In this document: positions 1 through 7,979 of the stretch, piece after piece
How the letters are laid out: each line of letters begins with the position of its first letter
Position numbering within the stretch: position 1 is the first letter of the stretch
Assembly (NCBI GenBank): GCA_002364755.1
Contig: DEZI01000039.1
Coordinates: 1 to 50,882, forward strand
Direction: 5' to 3'
Source of the DNA: Stenotrophomonas maltophilia
Lineage (GTDB): Bacteria; Pseudomonadota; Gammaproteobacteria; Xanthomonadales; Xanthomonadaceae
Length of the DNA: 50,882 bases
Notes under the pieces: generated by a model
Seen by the model: the letters and a program-made list of their open reading frames with translations, nothing else
What the model was told of the DNA's origin: nothing
Database searches by the model: none
Program-made: the position numbers and the translations under genes

Positions 1-4
1 AGCA

Positions 5-61
5 GCCGAGCATGGCTCGGTTCTACAAGAGCGGCAGCAGTCGACCAACGGTCGACGCTAC
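5..61. repeat. two SMAG-type REP palindromes
   Basis: Two GTAG-headed palindromes read on the minus strand: positions 5-26 (arms around GAGCC/GGCTC) and 40-61 (arms GTCGACC/GGTCGAC, then GCTAC). They lie directly downstream of the trehalase stop codon and could act as 3' RNA hairpins. The family assignment rests on the GTAG head plus palindrome, typical of S. maltophilia SMAG elements. Confidence 0.8.
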
Positions 62-69
62 AAAAGCGT

Positions 70-1695
70 TTATTCGACGTCGGCCGCGCTTTCGCAGGTG
101 CGCTCCGGCGCGCACAGGCGATCAAGCAGGGCCAGGGTCACGCCGTTGCTCCAGCCGAAACCATCCTGCAGGGGGTATTCGCCGCCACCGCCGCCGCTGG
201 CCGAGCCATCCACCACGTACTTCTCCACCAGCTTGCCGTCGCGGTCGTAGACCGATTGCACCGTGCGCAGGAAGCGCACGCCCAGCGTCCGCGCCAGCGC
301 CTGCTGGCCGTACTGCTGCAGCCCATCCACCGCCACCCACTGCAGCGGCGCCCAGCCGTTCGGGGCGTCCCACTGCTGCCCGGTGTCGTGCTGCGTCGTC
401 AGCAGGCCGCCTGAGCGCAGCAGGCCGGCTTCCACGGCATCGGCGGTGCGCTGTGCCTGTGCTGCGTCGGCAATCTTCAGCCACAGCGGGAACAGCGTCG
501 CGGCGGTCAGGGCAGGGCGTTGCTGCCCGCTGTCCAGGTCGCGGTCGACGTAGTAGCCCTGGCGTGCGTCCCACAGCAGCGTATTGATGGCCGCGCGGCG
601 GGAGGCCGCCAGTTGCTGGTAGTGATGTGCATCGTGGCGCGCACCAGACGCGGTGCTGGCACGCGCCAGCGTCTGCTCCAGCTGGAACAGCAGGCTGTTC
701 AGATCCACCGGCACGATGGACGTGGTGCGGATACTCGACAGCTGCGCCGGATCATCCAGCCAACGCGAGCTGAAATCCCAGCCGGATTCGGCGCCGGCGC
801 GCAGATCGCGGTAGACCTGCGAGGCTTGCCGCTGCGAGGCCTGCGCAGCCGTAGCCAGATCATCCGTCCACGATTCAGTACGCGGCACCGCACGCGCATC
901 CCAGTAGCGGTTCAACAGTTGGCCATCAGCCAAGCGCACCACGCGTTCGCGCGCCTGGCCCGGTGCAAGGCCCTCGGCGCCGTGCATCCAGAACGCGTGT
1001 TCGATACGCAGCTGCGGCAGGTAACGCCGGTACGCGTCGTCACCCTCGTGGCTGGCCAGCAGTTCCACCATCAAGCTGAAGAACGGTGGCTGCGAACGGC
1101 TGAGGTAGTAACTGCGGTTGCCGTTGGGGACGTGGCCGTACTGGTCCAGCTGCCAGGCGAAGTTGTCGACCATGTCGCGCACCTGCTGCCAGCGTTGGCT
1201 GGATGCCAGGCCGAGCAGGGTGAAGTAGCTGTCCCAGTAATAGACCTCGCGGAAGCGGCCGCCGGGTACTACATACGGGTGCGGCAACGGCAGCAGCGAA
1301 CCGTGCGGATCGACGCTGGCGGTGTGCCGTTGCAGGACCGGCCACAGGCCCTCGATGTGCGCGCGCAGCGTCTCTCCGGACGGTGGCACGTAGGCGGGTG
1401 CATCGCCGGGTACGTCGAAGCGGGTCGCGACGAAATCGCGCAGCGTATAGCCGGGTTGCAGCTGTGCGGCCTGCCAGTCGGCCAGTACGGCCGCAGCCGG
1501 CTGGCGTGGCACGGCGTCGGCGAAGGTCTTTTGGTCGGCAAACAGGTGCGCGCGTTGTACCTGCTGGAACAGCGGGGCCAGTTGCTGGTCGGGCGCGGGC
1601 GGGATGGCAGCGTGCGTCTGTGCTGCCACCGTTATACATGTCGCCAGCAGTGCGGGCAGCACCAGCCAGGCGGAACTGCATCCGGGGGGGCGCAT
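70..1695 (-). CDS. treA: periplasmic alpha,alpha-trehalase
   Basis: Glycoside hydrolase family 37 trehalase, splitting trehalose into two glucose in the periplasm. The 541-residue protein has both family signatures: PGGRFREVYYWDSYF at about residues 144-158 and QWDAPNGWAPLQW near 439-451, followed by a glycine-rich GGGGGEYPLQDGFGW stretch. A signal peptide (hydrophobic residues about 8-25, likely cut after AAQTHA) fits the E. coli TreA type and length. The start at 1695 was chosen because GGAGG lies 6 bases upstream; an ATG 66 bases further out has no such site and would precede the signal peptide. It is a single gene; the next minus-strand gene upstream ends 84 bases away. Confidence 0.95.
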   Translation of the reverse strand: MRPPGCSSAWLVLPALLATCITVAAQTHAAIPPAPDQQLAPLFQQVQRAHLFADQKTFADAVPRQPAAAVLADWQAAQLQPGYTLRDFVATRFDVPGDAPAYVPPSGETLRAHIEGLWPVLQRHTASVDPHGSLLPLPHPYVVPGGRFREVYYWDSYFTLLGLASSQRWQQVRDMVDNFAWQLDQYGHVPNGNRSYYLSRSQPPFFSLMVELLASHEGDDAYRRYLPQLRIEHAFWMHGAEGLAPGQARERVVRLADGQLLNRYWDARAVPRTESWTDDLATAAQASQRQASQVYRDLRAGAESGWDFSSRWLDDPAQLSSIRTTSIVPVDLNSLLFQLEQTLARASTASGARHDAHHYQQLAASRRAAINTLLWDARQGYYVDRDLDSGQQRPALTAATLFPLWLKIADAAQAQRTADAVEAGLLRSGGLLTTQHDTGQQWDAPNGWAPLQWVAVDGLQQYGQQALARTLGVRFLRTVQSVYDRDGKLVEKYVVDGSASGGGGGEYPLQDGFGWSNGVTLALLDRLCAPERTCESAADVE

Positions 1696-1779
1696 GGGAG
1701 CCTCCGTTTTCGCCAACGGGCACTGTATGCTGCCCGCTGTGAAAAGATGGAGACTGCGCATGCAGGCCGCCGTTCCGGA

Positions 1780-2472
1780 TCAGTTCTTTTCAGCCACCTT
1801 CAGCAGAGTGCCGGCCTTGTCGAACGTGAGGCTGATGCTCCTGCGGTCACCATGCACTTCATCTGGGCGCCAGGACAGGCGTGCGTTGCTACGGATGACC
1901 AGATACACGTAGTCGACCTCCTCTGGCGTGGCCATCACGGTCACACGCTGTTCCTGCAGAGCCTTGGCGACGCGGGCCACGGCGGTGAAGTCAATGTCAT
2001 CCAGGGCCGCGCTGTTGTCCTGCAGATTGAACAAGCTGCCCATCCGGTGCAGGTTGACCGGTTCGCCCTTGCGCCACGCATCGTTCGCGAAGTGGTAGCT
2101 GTCCACGTTGCCGGCTACGTCCGGATCGATCAGGTCGAGGTTGATGCGGCCATCGCCATAGACATTGATGCCGCGATAGATGCGTAGCGACTTGCCCTGA
2201 AGGCCCGGCATGGCCTGCAGCGCATCACGCGCGCCCTGCAGACGCTCGGGATCGAACACCAGGTTGGATGGCTGCGGTGCGGGCGCCTGCACGGGGTCAG
2301 GTGCAGGTGGGGGGGCGGCCCCCTGCTGGGCGTACTCGCCGGGTGCGCTGGGCAGCGGGTGGCCGGCAAGCGTTTCGCGCAGCGTCTCCACTGCGCCACC
2401 AGCCATGGCAGCCGCGGCCAGCAGCAGCACGATCAGCGCGAAGATCAGGGGGGTGGAAGGTGGGCGCTTCAT
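1780..2472 (-). CDS. unknown membrane-anchored protein
   Basis: 230 residues, not recognised. One N-terminal hydrophobic segment (about residues 9-27) is followed by a proline/alanine-rich linker to about residue 70, then a soluble domain of roughly 155 residues containing RIYRGINVYGDGRINLDLID and VDYVYLVIRSNARLSW. This reads as a signal-anchored or secreted protein with its globular part in the periplasm. Its ATG overlaps the stop of the upstream gene by 4 bases (ATGA), so the two are probably translationally coupled and work together. Confidence 0.85.
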   Translation of the reverse strand: MKRPPSTPLIFALIVLLLAAAAMAGGAVETLRETLAGHPLPSAPGEYAQQGAAPPPAPDPVQAPAPQPSNLVFDPERLQGARDALQAMPGLQGKSLRIYRGINVYGDGRINLDLIDPDVAGNVDSYHFANDAWRKGEPVNLHRMGSLFNLQDNSAALDDIDFTAVARVAKALQEQRVTVMATPEEVDYVYLVIRSNARLSWRPDEVHGDRRSISLTFDKAGTLLKVAEKN

Positions 2473-3425
2473 GACAGCTCCATCCGCACGTTGCTGCGGT
2501 CATCCGGATCGTAGAGCAGGGTGACCGCATCGCGCGGTACCTTCGCCAGGTCCAGCAGCGATACGATGCGGCGCACGCTGACCCTGTGTACGACACCGTC
2601 GCTGTCGGTGAACTGCAACTGGAATTCCAGCTGCGGCTGTTCGTTGATGTAGGTGCCGGTCTGGCGCACAGCCAGTACGTCGGCCCGCACGCCGATGCCG
2701 CGGTACTTCAGCGCTTCGCCGCGTTCATCCATCTGCAACGCACGGCCAAGCAGGCGCAGGCCGCCCACGTACACGCACAGCACCAGCGGGCAGACCAGCA
2801 GCGGATGGCCGAGGGAAAGAAAGGTCCAGCCCTGGCCCTCGCCCTGCAAGCGCCAGCACAGGACATAAGCCATCACCACAACAGCAATGCCAAGCAGGCC
2901 GGCCGCTGCACGACGGCACAGGCTGGCCACGTCCATTTCCGGGGCCGCACCGGCCAGCACCAGATTGGGAAAAACGCCGGGCGAGCGGCTTACGCGCGCT
3001 TCCAGCTCCTTGCCAACGGCAAAGCGTTGCAAGTGCGGCTTGCTGTCGACCAGCACCAGCTGGTCGGTGACCGGCGTGCCGGAAAGATTGTCGAACGAGA
3101 GCTGCAGTTTCCACTGCGCAAACCCCCGCACATGCACGCCGGTCTGCTCGGCGTGTTCGATACGCGCGCTGCGTGGCTCGCCGTCGGCAAGGATATCGCG
3201 TACACGGTGGATCGCCCGCAGTGGCGCAAGCATCAGGTAATGCAGAAAGGCGTATAGCAATGTCAGCCACAGCGTCAGCGAAGTGGCCAGCAGAGCCAGC
3301 GCAAGCCAAGGCGCGCTGCGCGCAGCATGCGGGATCGAGCCATCGGTGCCGAAATACAGAATGCAGGGGAAGGGCAGCGCGAAGAACAGCAGGAACGCGC
3401 CCCAGAACCAGAGTTGTCCTTTCAT
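2469..3425 (-). CDS. unknown membrane protein with two DUF3592-like halves
   Basis: 318 residues, no assigned function. It reads as two similar halves. Each has a pair of hydrophobic segments (about 7-27 and 39-68; about 166-185 and 204-222) followed by a soluble beta-rich stretch of about 90 residues. The second soluble part, with GIGVRADVLAVRQTGTYINE and LLYDPDDRSNVRMEL, resembles the periplasmic domain of DUF3592-type membrane proteins. The first (QLSFDNLSGTPVTDQL, AVGKELEARVS) looks like a diverged copy. First gene of a two-gene overlapping unit. The DUF3592 likeness is by eye and tentative. Confidence 0.85.
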   Translation of the reverse strand: MKGQLWFWGAFLLFFALPFPCILYFGTDGSIPHAARSAPWLALALLATSLTLWLTLLYAFLHYLMLAPLRAIHRVRDILADGEPRSARIEHAEQTGVHVRGFAQWKLQLSFDNLSGTPVTDQLVLVDSKPHLQRFAVGKELEARVSRSPGVFPNLVLAGAAPEMDVASLCRRAAAGLLGIAVVVMAYVLCWRLQGEGQGWTFLSLGHPLLVCPLVLCVYVGGLRLLGRALQMDERGEALKYRGIGVRADVLAVRQTGTYINEQPQLEFQLQFTDSDGVVHRVSVRRIVSLLDLAKVPRDAVTLLYDPDDRSNVRMELS

Positions 3426-3468
3426 GGAAGCAGGTGTTGGTGAAACAGGGGGCGCAGCGTACTACGCT

Positions 3469-6240
3469 TCACCGGAACTGCAGCGTCAACAGGAAGTAAC
3501 GCCCCAGCGGATCATCCAGCCCGGCCATCTGCCCGCCGCTACCCACCATATAGTTCACCGGCGCGGTATCCAGTACGTTGTGCACGTCCAGCGCCGCCAC
3601 CACGCGCGGGCTCAGCTTGCGCGCCACGTGCAGGTTCCAGCGCAGCTGCGCAGGGTTCATGCAGCGATGCGCCTCGCGCTGCTCCGCCGGGCAGTCCTCG
3701 CCGGCCAGCCACGCACGGGTGCGGCCCACGCGGTTGCCACGCAGGGCGATGTCCCACGAGGGGTTCTGCCACTGCACGTTGATGATGCCGGCGAAGGTGG
3801 GCGTGGCGTGCCCGCGCAGGTCCACCGATTCACCGTGCGCGCGGTCGCGGCGCAGCTCCTGCTGTTTCAGGCCATCCAGCGAGAACAGCCACTGGCCATC
3901 GCGGCCGGCATCGATGCGGTACTCGCCGCGCAGCACCCAGTTGCGCGAGGTGGTGCGGCCGATGTTGTCGAAGGACAGGCGCAGGTCGCGCAGGCGGCCC
4001 TGCTCGTCCAGTTCCCACGTATCGGGGTTCCACAGCGCATCGCTGGGCTGCAGCGCGAGGATCTCGTTGCGCAGCTCGACGATGTTGTGGGTCAGCGACA
4101 GCGAGAAGGCATCGGTGGGCGTCCAGCTGGCGGCCAGCGAATGGCTGCGCGAGGTTTCGGCGCGCAGCGCATCATTCTCAACCACGTCCACTTCCACCGC
4201 GCAGCCACCGCCGCGCAGCGTGCGAGCACACGGCGGCAGGGTGTCCGACGCGGGCAGCGCCAGCAGGCCGAAGTAGGCCGGTGGCCGGCGCCGCTCGAAC
4301 AGGCTGGGGGCACGGAAGCCGCGGCCACTGGCCAGCAGGAACGACCAGTGCGGGCTCGGGCTCCAGCGCAGGCCGGCACGCGGCGAGAACGCGCTGTCGC
4401 CATCATCGTGGTCCAGCCGTGCCGCCAGGTCCAGGCGCAGCGTCGAGGCCAGCGGCAGGCCGACTTCGGCATACGCCGCGCTGCTCGGCCGCGACAGCCG
4501 CCGTTGTTCCAGCGGCAGGCCCAGCGCCAGTTCGCCCTTGCCCAGCAGCGGATCAGGCAGCGAGGTCCAGCGTTCCTGGCGCAGGTCGAGGCCGGTGGCC
4601 AGCTGCGCCTTGCCGCCGGGCAGGTCCATCAGTTCGCGCTGCACGCCCCACCAGCCCTGCAGCTGGGTGGTGCGCCCGCGGTTGCGGATGGTCGGGAACA
4701 GTTCGTCGGCCAGGCCCGGTGGCAGGGTGGAAAAACCGGGCAGGAAGTCCAGTGCGAGCGCGGCCTCCAGCAAGCGTTCGCTGCGCACGGCGCCGCCGGT
4801 ACGCAGGTCCACCTGGCTGCGCTGCGCACTCAGTCCGGCCTCCCAGCTGCGGCCGCGCTGGTCGCGGCCGATGCCAACGGTCAGATCGCCTTCGCTGGCG
4901 CCCACCCGCGGCTGCACCTCGCCGCCCTCCTGCAGCACCACGTTGAGCAGGGCATTGCGGTTGAAATCCAGCGCCACCGCGGTCGGGCCCAGTTCGAAGC
5001 GCTGGCCGTTGTGGCTGGCACGTGCTTCGACATAGGCGTAGCGGCCTTCGCCACGCTCGTGGCGGTAGCGCAGGTAGCCGGCCACCGTGTCCGAGGCCGG
5101 CTGCAGCGAACGCGGGCGCACGCTGTCGTACCAGCAGCCGTCCTCGTCCTCCTGCAGCGGCGCATGGCATTCGCTGGCCGGGTAGTAATCGCCGTTGGCC
5201 AGGATCAGGCCGATCGGGTACAGCGCGCTGTCGGCATGCCAGCTACGGCGGTCGCCGGCCACGTGGCGCAGGCGGTGCAGGTCGAGGCCGGCGAACCAGC
5301 GGTCACCGTTGTCACGCACGCCGCCGGTGGCCGCCTGCACGCGGTGCTGGTCACCATCGCCGCGGCCGCTGACGCCGGTCTGCAGGGTGGCTTCCGGGCC
5401 ATCGGCCTGGTCGCGCAGGATGATGTTGACCACGCCGGACATCGCGTCGGCGCCATAGATGGCCGAGGCGCCGCCGCGCACCAGTTCGATGCGTTCAACG
5501 AAGCTGAGCGGAATGCCGCCGAGGTCGGTCAGGCCGCCTTCTTCCAGCGACACCATCGGGTAGCGCGGCAGGCGGCGACCGTTGACCAGGAACAGCGTGG
5601 CGCGCGGGCCCATGCCGTCCAGGCTGGTGGTGGCGGCCGCGCCCACCGGCAGGTACAGCGAATCGCCGCCGCGCGAGGTGCTCAGCGGCGGATGGCCGTT
5701 CATGCCGGGCAGGTGGCGCAGCAGATCGAACAGCGTGCCGTAGCCGCTGCGCAGGATGTCCTCGCGCTCGATCACCGTCACCGGCAGGGTGGTCTGCACC
5801 GAGGTGCGCGGCAGGCGGCTGCCGGTCACATGGACCGGTGCCAGGTCCACCTGTGCCGGCCGCTGCGGTCGCGGCGGCGGGGCGGGCGCAACCGCAGCAG
5901 GCGCCGATGCCGCCACCGCATGGCGACGCAGCACGTAGCCACCGCCGGCGGTGCGCAGGATGTTGACCGGCCGGCCGGCCACCAGCGCCTTCAGCGCAGC
6001 GGCAGGTTCCTGCGGTCCCTGCGTCCCGGGCGTGCGCAGGTCGGCCAGCTCGCGTGCATCGAACACCAGCGATACACCGCTCTGCCGCGCCCACTGCTGC
6101 AGCGCCGGGGCCAAGGGGCCGGCGGCGATGTGGTATTCGATCGGGGCGGCGGCGGGCGATGCTGCGGTGGCCGTGGCACCGGCCAGGGCAAGCCACAGCA
6201 GGACCCTCAAACGCTGCCGCAGTGCCCCGGGGCTGGGCAT
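3469..6240 (-). CDS. TonB-dependent outer membrane receptor with STN domain
   Basis: A 923-residue TonB-dependent transporter. After a signal peptide (hydrophobic LLWLALAGATATAA) comes a secretin/TonB N-terminal (STN) domain (about residues 35-100, IEYHIAAGPLAPALQQWARQ), used by transducing receptors to signal to a FecR-like partner. The plug follows (VTGSRLPRTS, TLFLVNGRRLPRY, RGGASAIYGADAMSGVVNII), then a 22-strand-type barrel ending in YFLLTLQFR with terminal aromatic/Arg. The start at 6240 gives the signal peptide and leaves 10 bases after the FecR-like gene; an upstream ATG would read back into that gene. The substrate cannot be told from sequence. With the two genes upstream it forms a cell-surface signalling set. 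Confidence 0.93.
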   Translation of the reverse strand: MPSPGALRQRLRVLLWLALAGATATAASPAAAPIEYHIAAGPLAPALQQWARQSGVSLVFDARELADLRTPGTQGPQEPAAALKALVAGRPVNILRTAGGGYVLRRHAVAASAPAAVAPAPPPRPQRPAQVDLAPVHVTGSRLPRTSVQTTLPVTVIEREDILRSGYGTLFDLLRHLPGMNGHPPLSTSRGGDSLYLPVGAAATTSLDGMGPRATLFLVNGRRLPRYPMVSLEEGGLTDLGGIPLSFVERIELVRGGASAIYGADAMSGVVNIILRDQADGPEATLQTGVSGRGDGDQHRVQAATGGVRDNGDRWFAGLDLHRLRHVAGDRRSWHADSALYPIGLILANGDYYPASECHAPLQEDEDGCWYDSVRPRSLQPASDTVAGYLRYRHERGEGRYAYVEARASHNGQRFELGPTAVALDFNRNALLNVVLQEGGEVQPRVGASEGDLTVGIGRDQRGRSWEAGLSAQRSQVDLRTGGAVRSERLLEAALALDFLPGFSTLPPGLADELFPTIRNRGRTTQLQGWWGVQRELMDLPGGKAQLATGLDLRQERWTSLPDPLLGKGELALGLPLEQRRLSRPSSAAYAEVGLPLASTLRLDLAARLDHDDGDSAFSPRAGLRWSPSPHWSFLLASGRGFRAPSLFERRRPPAYFGLLALPASDTLPPCARTLRGGGCAVEVDVVENDALRAETSRSHSLAASWTPTDAFSLSLTHNIVELRNEILALQPSDALWNPDTWELDEQGRLRDLRLSFDNIGRTTSRNWVLRGEYRIDAGRDGQWLFSLDGLKQQELRRDRAHGESVDLRGHATPTFAGIINVQWQNPSWDIALRGNRVGRTRAWLAGEDCPAEQREAHRCMNPAQLRWNLHVARKLSPRVVAALDVHNVLDTAPVNYMVGSGGQMAGLDDPLGRYFLLTLQFR

Positions 6241-6250
6241 CGGCGCCGCC

Positions 6251-7219
6251 TCAGTAAGTGCGGCGCAGTTCCAGCGCGCCATCCTTGCGCGGCTGGCCAG
6301 CGATCGACCACCCCAGTTCCAGGGCAGACAGCAGTTCATGCGGATCGCCGGCACGGAAGCTGCCGCTCACGGCCAGGTCGGCGATGTCCGGGTCGGCAAT
6401 CACCAGCGGCGTGCTGCCGTAACGGTTCATGCGCTCGACCACGATGGACAGGGGCGTGGCATCGAACACCAGGCGGCCCTCGGGCCAGGCTTCGGCCGCG
6501 GCGGTGGTGGACAGCTGCGGGCCCGGCTGGATGCGACCGGACGGCAGCACCTGCAGCTGCTGGCCCGGGGCCAGCGTGTGCTGGGCGCTGCCACTGGTCA
6601 CTTCCACGGCGCCTTCCAGCAGGGCCACTTCCACCCGGCCATCGCTCAAGCGCTCGACCTGGAACGTGGTGCCGATGTCGCGGATGCTGCTGCCGCCGGC
6701 CTGCACCCGCAGCGGGCGCAGGGAGGCGGCCACCTGCAGCTGCATGCGGCCGCGTTCCAGTTCCAGTTCGCGCTTGCGCAAGCCGAAGCGGGCGCTCAGC
6801 GTGGTGCCGGCATCGAGGGTGGCCACGCTGCCATCGGCCAGCGTGCGAACCTGCGGCAGGTAGCTGGCGTTGGCGTAGCGCTGCGGGGTGGGGTTGCCGT
6901 CGGTGTAGAGCATCCAGCCGATGCCCACGGCCAGGCAGACACCGGCCGCCGCCGCGACCGAGGGCAGCCAGCGCCGTGCAGGCGCACGTGCGGCGCGGGC
7001 AGCGGCGGTGCGCAGCCACGGGTCGCCGGACAGGCCAGCGCTGCGCAGGTGCAGCTTCTCGGCCTGTGCCCAGGCGGTAACGTGGGAGGGGTGCTCGGCC
7101 AGCCAGTCCTCGAACGCGTCGCGCTCGATCGAGGTGCAGTCCGGGGCCTCCAGGCGGGCCACCCAGGCGCTTGCGCGCTCGAACAGCAACGTGTCATCCA
7201 TGTATGCGTCGCGGGTCAC
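6251..7219 (-). CDS. FecR-family sigma regulator (anti-sigma factor)
   Basis: 322 residues with the FecR layout: a cytoplasmic N-terminal DUF4880-like helical region (WVARLEAPDCTSIERDAFEDW, then HPSHVTAWAQAEKL), one membrane span at about 87-105 (SVAAAAGVCLAVGIGWMLY), and a periplasmic FecR domain (LADGSVATLDAGTTLSARFG, GTTFQVERLSDGRVEVALLEG). A C-terminal STN-like part (FDATPLSIVVERMNRYGSTP) follows. By family it binds the receptor's STN domain and controls the cognate ECF sigma factor. Its ATG overlaps the sigma gene stop (ATGA), so synthesis of the two is coupled. Confidence 0.93.
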   Translation of the reverse strand: MTRDAYMDDTLLFERASAWVARLEAPDCTSIERDAFEDWLAEHPSHVTAWAQAEKLHLRSAGLSGDPWLRTAAARAARAPARRWLPSVAAAAGVCLAVGIGWMLYTDGNPTPQRYANASYLPQVRTLADGSVATLDAGTTLSARFGLRKRELELERGRMQLQVAASLRPLRVQAGGSSIRDIGTTFQVERLSDGRVEVALLEGAVEVTSGSAQHTLAPGQQLQVLPSGRIQPGPQLSTTAAAEAWPEGRLVFDATPLSIVVERMNRYGSTPLVIADPDIADLAVSGSFRAGDPHELLSALELGWSIAGQPRKDGALELRRTY

Positions 7220-7818
7220 TCACTCTCTCCATCAGTGCGGAGAGGATTGCTGCCCAGCTCCTTGCGCAGGCCCTGAAGGGCACGGGCGATGTGTTTTTCC
7301 ACCGCCTTGGCGGTGATGCCGCAGTGCCGGGCGATCTGTGCATAGCTCATGCCGGTGATGCGGTTGAGTAGGTACACCTCGCGGGCACGTTCGGGAAGCT
7401 TGAACAGTGCCTGTCGCAGCAGCGCGATCATCTGGCCGGATTCTGCCTGACGCAGCGGATCGGGAGAAGTGCCGTGCGGCTCCTCGCTGCCGTCGCGTTC
7501 ACCCAGCGGCAGGTGACCGCGCGCGTGTGGCGAACGGCCGCGGTCAGCCAGGCGGTTGCGGGCGATGCGGTACAGCAGCAGGCGCAGCTCGTCGGTGCCG
7601 TGGCCGCGGTAGCGGATCAGCCGCTCGATGCTGTCCTGCGCGATGTCCTCGGCATCCTCCGGGCCGACACCGCGCATGCGCAGGAAGGCGCACAGCGGCG
7701 CACGTTCCTCACGGATGAAGGTGATGAAGGCATCCGGAACCCCGGCCGGGTCCGGCGCGCGCTGGGGCAGGGGGGAGGGGGCGGACAGGGGGAAGGCCTC
7801 GAACGACAAACGCGTCAT
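7216..7818 (-). CDS. ECF sigma factor, FecI-like
   Basis: 200-residue RNA polymerase sigma factor of the iron-starvation/FecI type. Region 2 lies at about 45-70 (RMRGVGPEDAEDIAQDSIER) and region 4 at about 138-186 (LPERAREVYLLNRITGMSYA, then a helix-turn-helix GITAKAVEKHI). It heads an overlapping three-gene unit with the FecR-like regulator and the TonB receptor, as in PUPA/Fec-type surface signalling. No good ribosome site precedes the ATG at 7818; the start is taken as the first ATG giving a normal length. It faces the autotransporter gene across 161 bases, which must hold both promoters. Confidence 0.93.
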   Translation of the reverse strand: MTRLSFEAFPLSAPSPLPQRAPDPAGVPDAFITFIREERAPLCAFLRMRGVGPEDAEDIAQDSIERLIRYRGHGTDELRLLLYRIARNRLADRGRSPHARGHLPLGERDGSEEPHGTSPDPLRQAESGQMIALLRQALFKLPERAREVYLLNRITGMSYAQIARHCGITAKAVEKHIARALQGLRKELGSNPLRTDGESE

Positions 7819-7979
7819 CGAGTTTTACAAGACGAAGACCGCGGGGGGAAGTGCGTGTCGTTTGCGACATGCCTGGATGAATGAGTTCAGATTTTCGCGT
7901 GCGACGCACTGGGGGTGTGCGGCGCGCTGCGGCGTTCTGCTTTCGTCCCGCGTGGTGCGGGTTGGAGAGAGAGACCGCA

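Noticed and set aside
3283..7080. Very long open frame antisense to the TonB receptor and FecR-like genes
   Set aside because: High-GC shadow. Its product is low-complexity Arg/Ala/Gln sequence with no domain, while the opposite strand encodes clear families.
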